NCBI GenBank assembly: GCA_023268425.1
Contig: JALRFN010000155.1
Span: 1-7,406 of the forward strand
DNA length: 7,406 bases
Origin: Burkholderiaceae bacterium
Lineage (GTDB): Bacteria > Pseudomonadota > Gammaproteobacteria > Burkholderiales > Burkholderiaceae_C
Reading direction: 5' to 3'
Part shown: piece after piece, positions 6,203-7,406 of the stretch
Layout: each line of letters starts with the position of its first letter
Position numbering within the stretch: the first letter of the stretch is position 1
Notes under the pieces: generated by a model
Databases searched by the model: none
Seen by the model: the letters and a program-made list of their open reading frames with translations, nothing else
Told to the model about the DNA's origin: nothing
Made by a program: the position numbers and the translations under genes

Positions 6203-6867
6203 GACCGTGCCTTTGGGGTCAGCAACCAAGTGCCCACGGCCCAGGCCAGCAAGGCGCCGGCGATTTGCGCCAGCACAAAGCCGCTCAAGTCTGTGGGACG
6301 GATGCCCGAAAACGTGTTGGTGAATGCGCGCGCAATGGCCACGGCGGGGTTGGCGAAACTGGTCGACGCCGTGAACCAATACGCGGCCGTGATGTACAGG
6401 CCCACCAGCGCGGGAATGGCGCTGGCGCGGTGCTGCAGGCCGCCCAAAATGGTCAGCAACAGCCCGAAGGTGGCGACCATTTCCGCGCCCCATTGGGCCT
6501 CGCCGGTGCGCACCTTTTGCGACCACTGCAAGACGTCCAGCTCGAACATGAAGTGAGCCAGCCAGGTGCCCAAGATGCCGCCGCCAATTTGCACCAGCAC
6601 ATAGCCCAGCGCCAAGGCCCAGGCCAACTCGCGTTTGAGCGCAAACACCAGCGTGACGGCCGGGTTGAAATGCGCGCCCGAGATGGGGCCCAGGATGGTG
6701 ATGAGCACGTAAAGCATGGCGCCGGTGGCGATGGTGTTGCCCAGCAAAGACACCGCGTCGTCGGCCGACAAGGCATCGGCCATGATGCCCGAGCCGACCA
6801 CGGTGCACACCAACAAAGCGGTGCCCAAGGCCTCGGCGCCCAGGCGTTGGATGGCGGAGTAACTCAT
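6199..6867 (-). CDS. aqpS: Aquaporin of the AqpS type, arsenite channel
   Basis: The 222-residue membrane protein is a major intrinsic protein with six hydrophobic helices and two half-helices. The first NPA box is at 68-70 (GAHFNPAVTL) and the second at 173-175 (FANPAVAIAR). In water channels an arginine directly follows the second NPA; here Val176 stands there, which widens the filter. AqpS of the Sinorhizobium meliloti ars operon has the same kind of change and lets arsenite flow out of the cell down its gradient, taking the place of an ArsB or Acr3 pump. The position between two arsenate reductase genes and before arsH supports that role. The start at 6867 is chosen because ATG follows the upstream stop by one base (TGACATG). 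An in-frame ATG at 6903 would add 12 basic residues and overlap the upstream gene. Confidence 0.92.
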   Translation of the reverse strand: MSYSAIQRLGAEALGTALLVCTVVGSGIMADALSADDAVSLLGNTIATGAMLYVLITILGPISGAHFNPAVTLVFALKRELAWALALGYVLVQIGGGILGTWLAHFMFELDVLQWSQKVRTGEAQWGAEMVATFGLLLTILGGLQHRASAIPALVGLYITAAYWFTASTSFANPAVAIARAFTNTFSGIRPTDLSGFVLAQIAGALLAWAVGTWLLTPKARS

Positions 6868-6868
6868 G

Positions 6869-7387
6869 TCACTGCGCCGGCGGGGTGTCGCTGGCCAAGT
6901 CACGCGCGGTTTTTTCCAGCGCCAGCTTGCTCAAGCGGGCTGCGGGCAGGCTGATGAAGGTCTCCAAACGGCGGCGCATCATGTGCAGGGTTTGGCGAAA
7001 GGCCTCGCGGCGTGCGTCGTCGTCGCCGGGCACTTGCGAGGGGTCGGCATAGCCCCAATGTGCCGTGGTCGGTTGGCCCGGCCAAAACGGGCAGACCTCG
7101 CCCGCTGCGCTGTCGCACACGGTGATGACCAAGTCCATGTGGGGGGCGTCGGCTTCGGCGAACACATCCCAACTTTTGCTGTGCAGGCCCTCGGTGGTGA
7201 TGCCGGCGCGTTGCAGCGTTTCCAAAGCCAAGGGGTTGGGCACTTGGTTCTCCGCCGGGCTGCTGCCGGCGGAATAGGCCTCGAAACGCCCTTGGCCGAG
7301 GTGGTTCAACAAGGCCTCGGCCAAGATGCTGCGCGCCGAGTTGTGGGTGCACAAAAACAAAACACGACGGGGTTGCGGGTCAGTCAG
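6869..7387 (-). CDS. Arsenate reductase of the low-molecular-weight phosphatase fold
   Basis: The protein is about 172 residues and reads as an LMW-PTP-type ArsC, a cytosolic enzyme converting arsenate to arsenite. The P-loop CX5R is CTHNSAR with Cys13 and Arg19 (numbered from CTG 7387). A second cysteine pair, Cys91 and Cys99, lies in VITVCDSAAGEVCPFWPG and would carry the disulfide relay in thioredoxin-coupled members. HWGYADPSQ follows, as in the family. The start is uncertain. An in-frame stop lies at 7397-7399 and no ATG or GTG follows it before the P-loop. CTG at 7387 gives TDPQPRRVLFLC, a normal-looking N-terminus with the complete first strand. TTG at 7360 gives 163 residues but cuts that strand. 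No good ribosome binding site is seen before either. It is the first ars gene in the window; an upstream ars gene may be just off the right edge. Confidence 0.87.
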   Translation of the reverse strand: MTDPQPRRVLFLCTHNSARSILAEALLNHLGQGRFEAYSAGSSPAENQVPNPLALETLQRAGITTEGLHSKSWDVFAEADAPHMDLVITVCDSAAGEVCPFWPGQPTTAHWGYADPSQVPGDDDARREAFRQTLHMMRRRLETFISLPAARLSKLALEKTARDLASDTPPAQ

Positions 7388-7406
7388 GGGTGTCGTTCAA
7401 GGGGGA

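Noticed and set aside
5756..6808. Apparent 350-residue fusion ending in ArsC
   Set aside because: Only the last 148 residues resemble a known protein. The upstream part is the aquaporin gene read in the wrong frame. ATG 6202 with the ATGA overlap is the true arsC start.

Overview
The window looks like a piece of chromosome from a betaproteobacterium, most likely Burkholderiales and close to Comamonadaceae. It is GC-rich, genes are tightly packed, TTG is heavily used for leucine, and the gene families (tripartite tricarboxylate transporter, histidinol-dehydrogenase-like enzyme, SDR, MDR, PhyH dioxygenase, aquaporin-type ars operon) are typical of that group. This placement is by inspection, not by a search. 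I see no rRNA, tRNA, CRISPR array, insertion sequence or phage gene.

Left part (1-5013, all + strand): a catabolic gene cluster that is partly decayed. It starts with the C-terminal part of a phytanoyl-CoA-dioxygenase-family protein cut by the window edge (1-372). Next is a 5'-truncated tctA permease remnant (about 465-1037), a short intergenic patch with three inverted repeats (1062-1117), a 5'-truncated remnant of a histidinol-dehydrogenase-family enzyme (about 1173-1409), and an SDR gene broken by one missing G in a G-run near 1666-1668 (1413-2176). The genes after it are intact: a zinc-dependent medium-chain dehydrogenase (2246-3244), a rho-independent terminator (3272-3294), and a separately initiated thiamine-diphosphate enzyme of the benzoylformate-decarboxylase type (3355-5013). 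The combination TTT transporter + HDH-like + SDR + MDR recalls the HpsN/HpsO/HpsP set for 2,3-dihydroxypropane-1-sulfonate, but the substrate is not proven here. As written, the transporter and the first two dehydrogenases cannot be made full length, so the cluster is either decaying or mis-assembled.

Right part (5044-7387, all - strand, convergent to the left part): a compact arsenic resistance operon read right to left. Its order is a low-molecular-weight-phosphatase-type arsenate reductase, an AqpS-type aquaporin, a glutaredoxin-type arsenate reductase ArsC, and ArsH. Junctions are 1-nt gaps (TGACATG, twice) or a 4-nt ATGA overlap, so translation is probably coupled. The two reductases would turn arsenate into arsenite, the channel would let arsenite leave, and ArsH would deal with trivalent organoarsenicals or supply flavin redox chemistry. 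No arsR, arsB or acr3 lies inside the window; the operon's promoter and any regulator would lie beyond the right edge.
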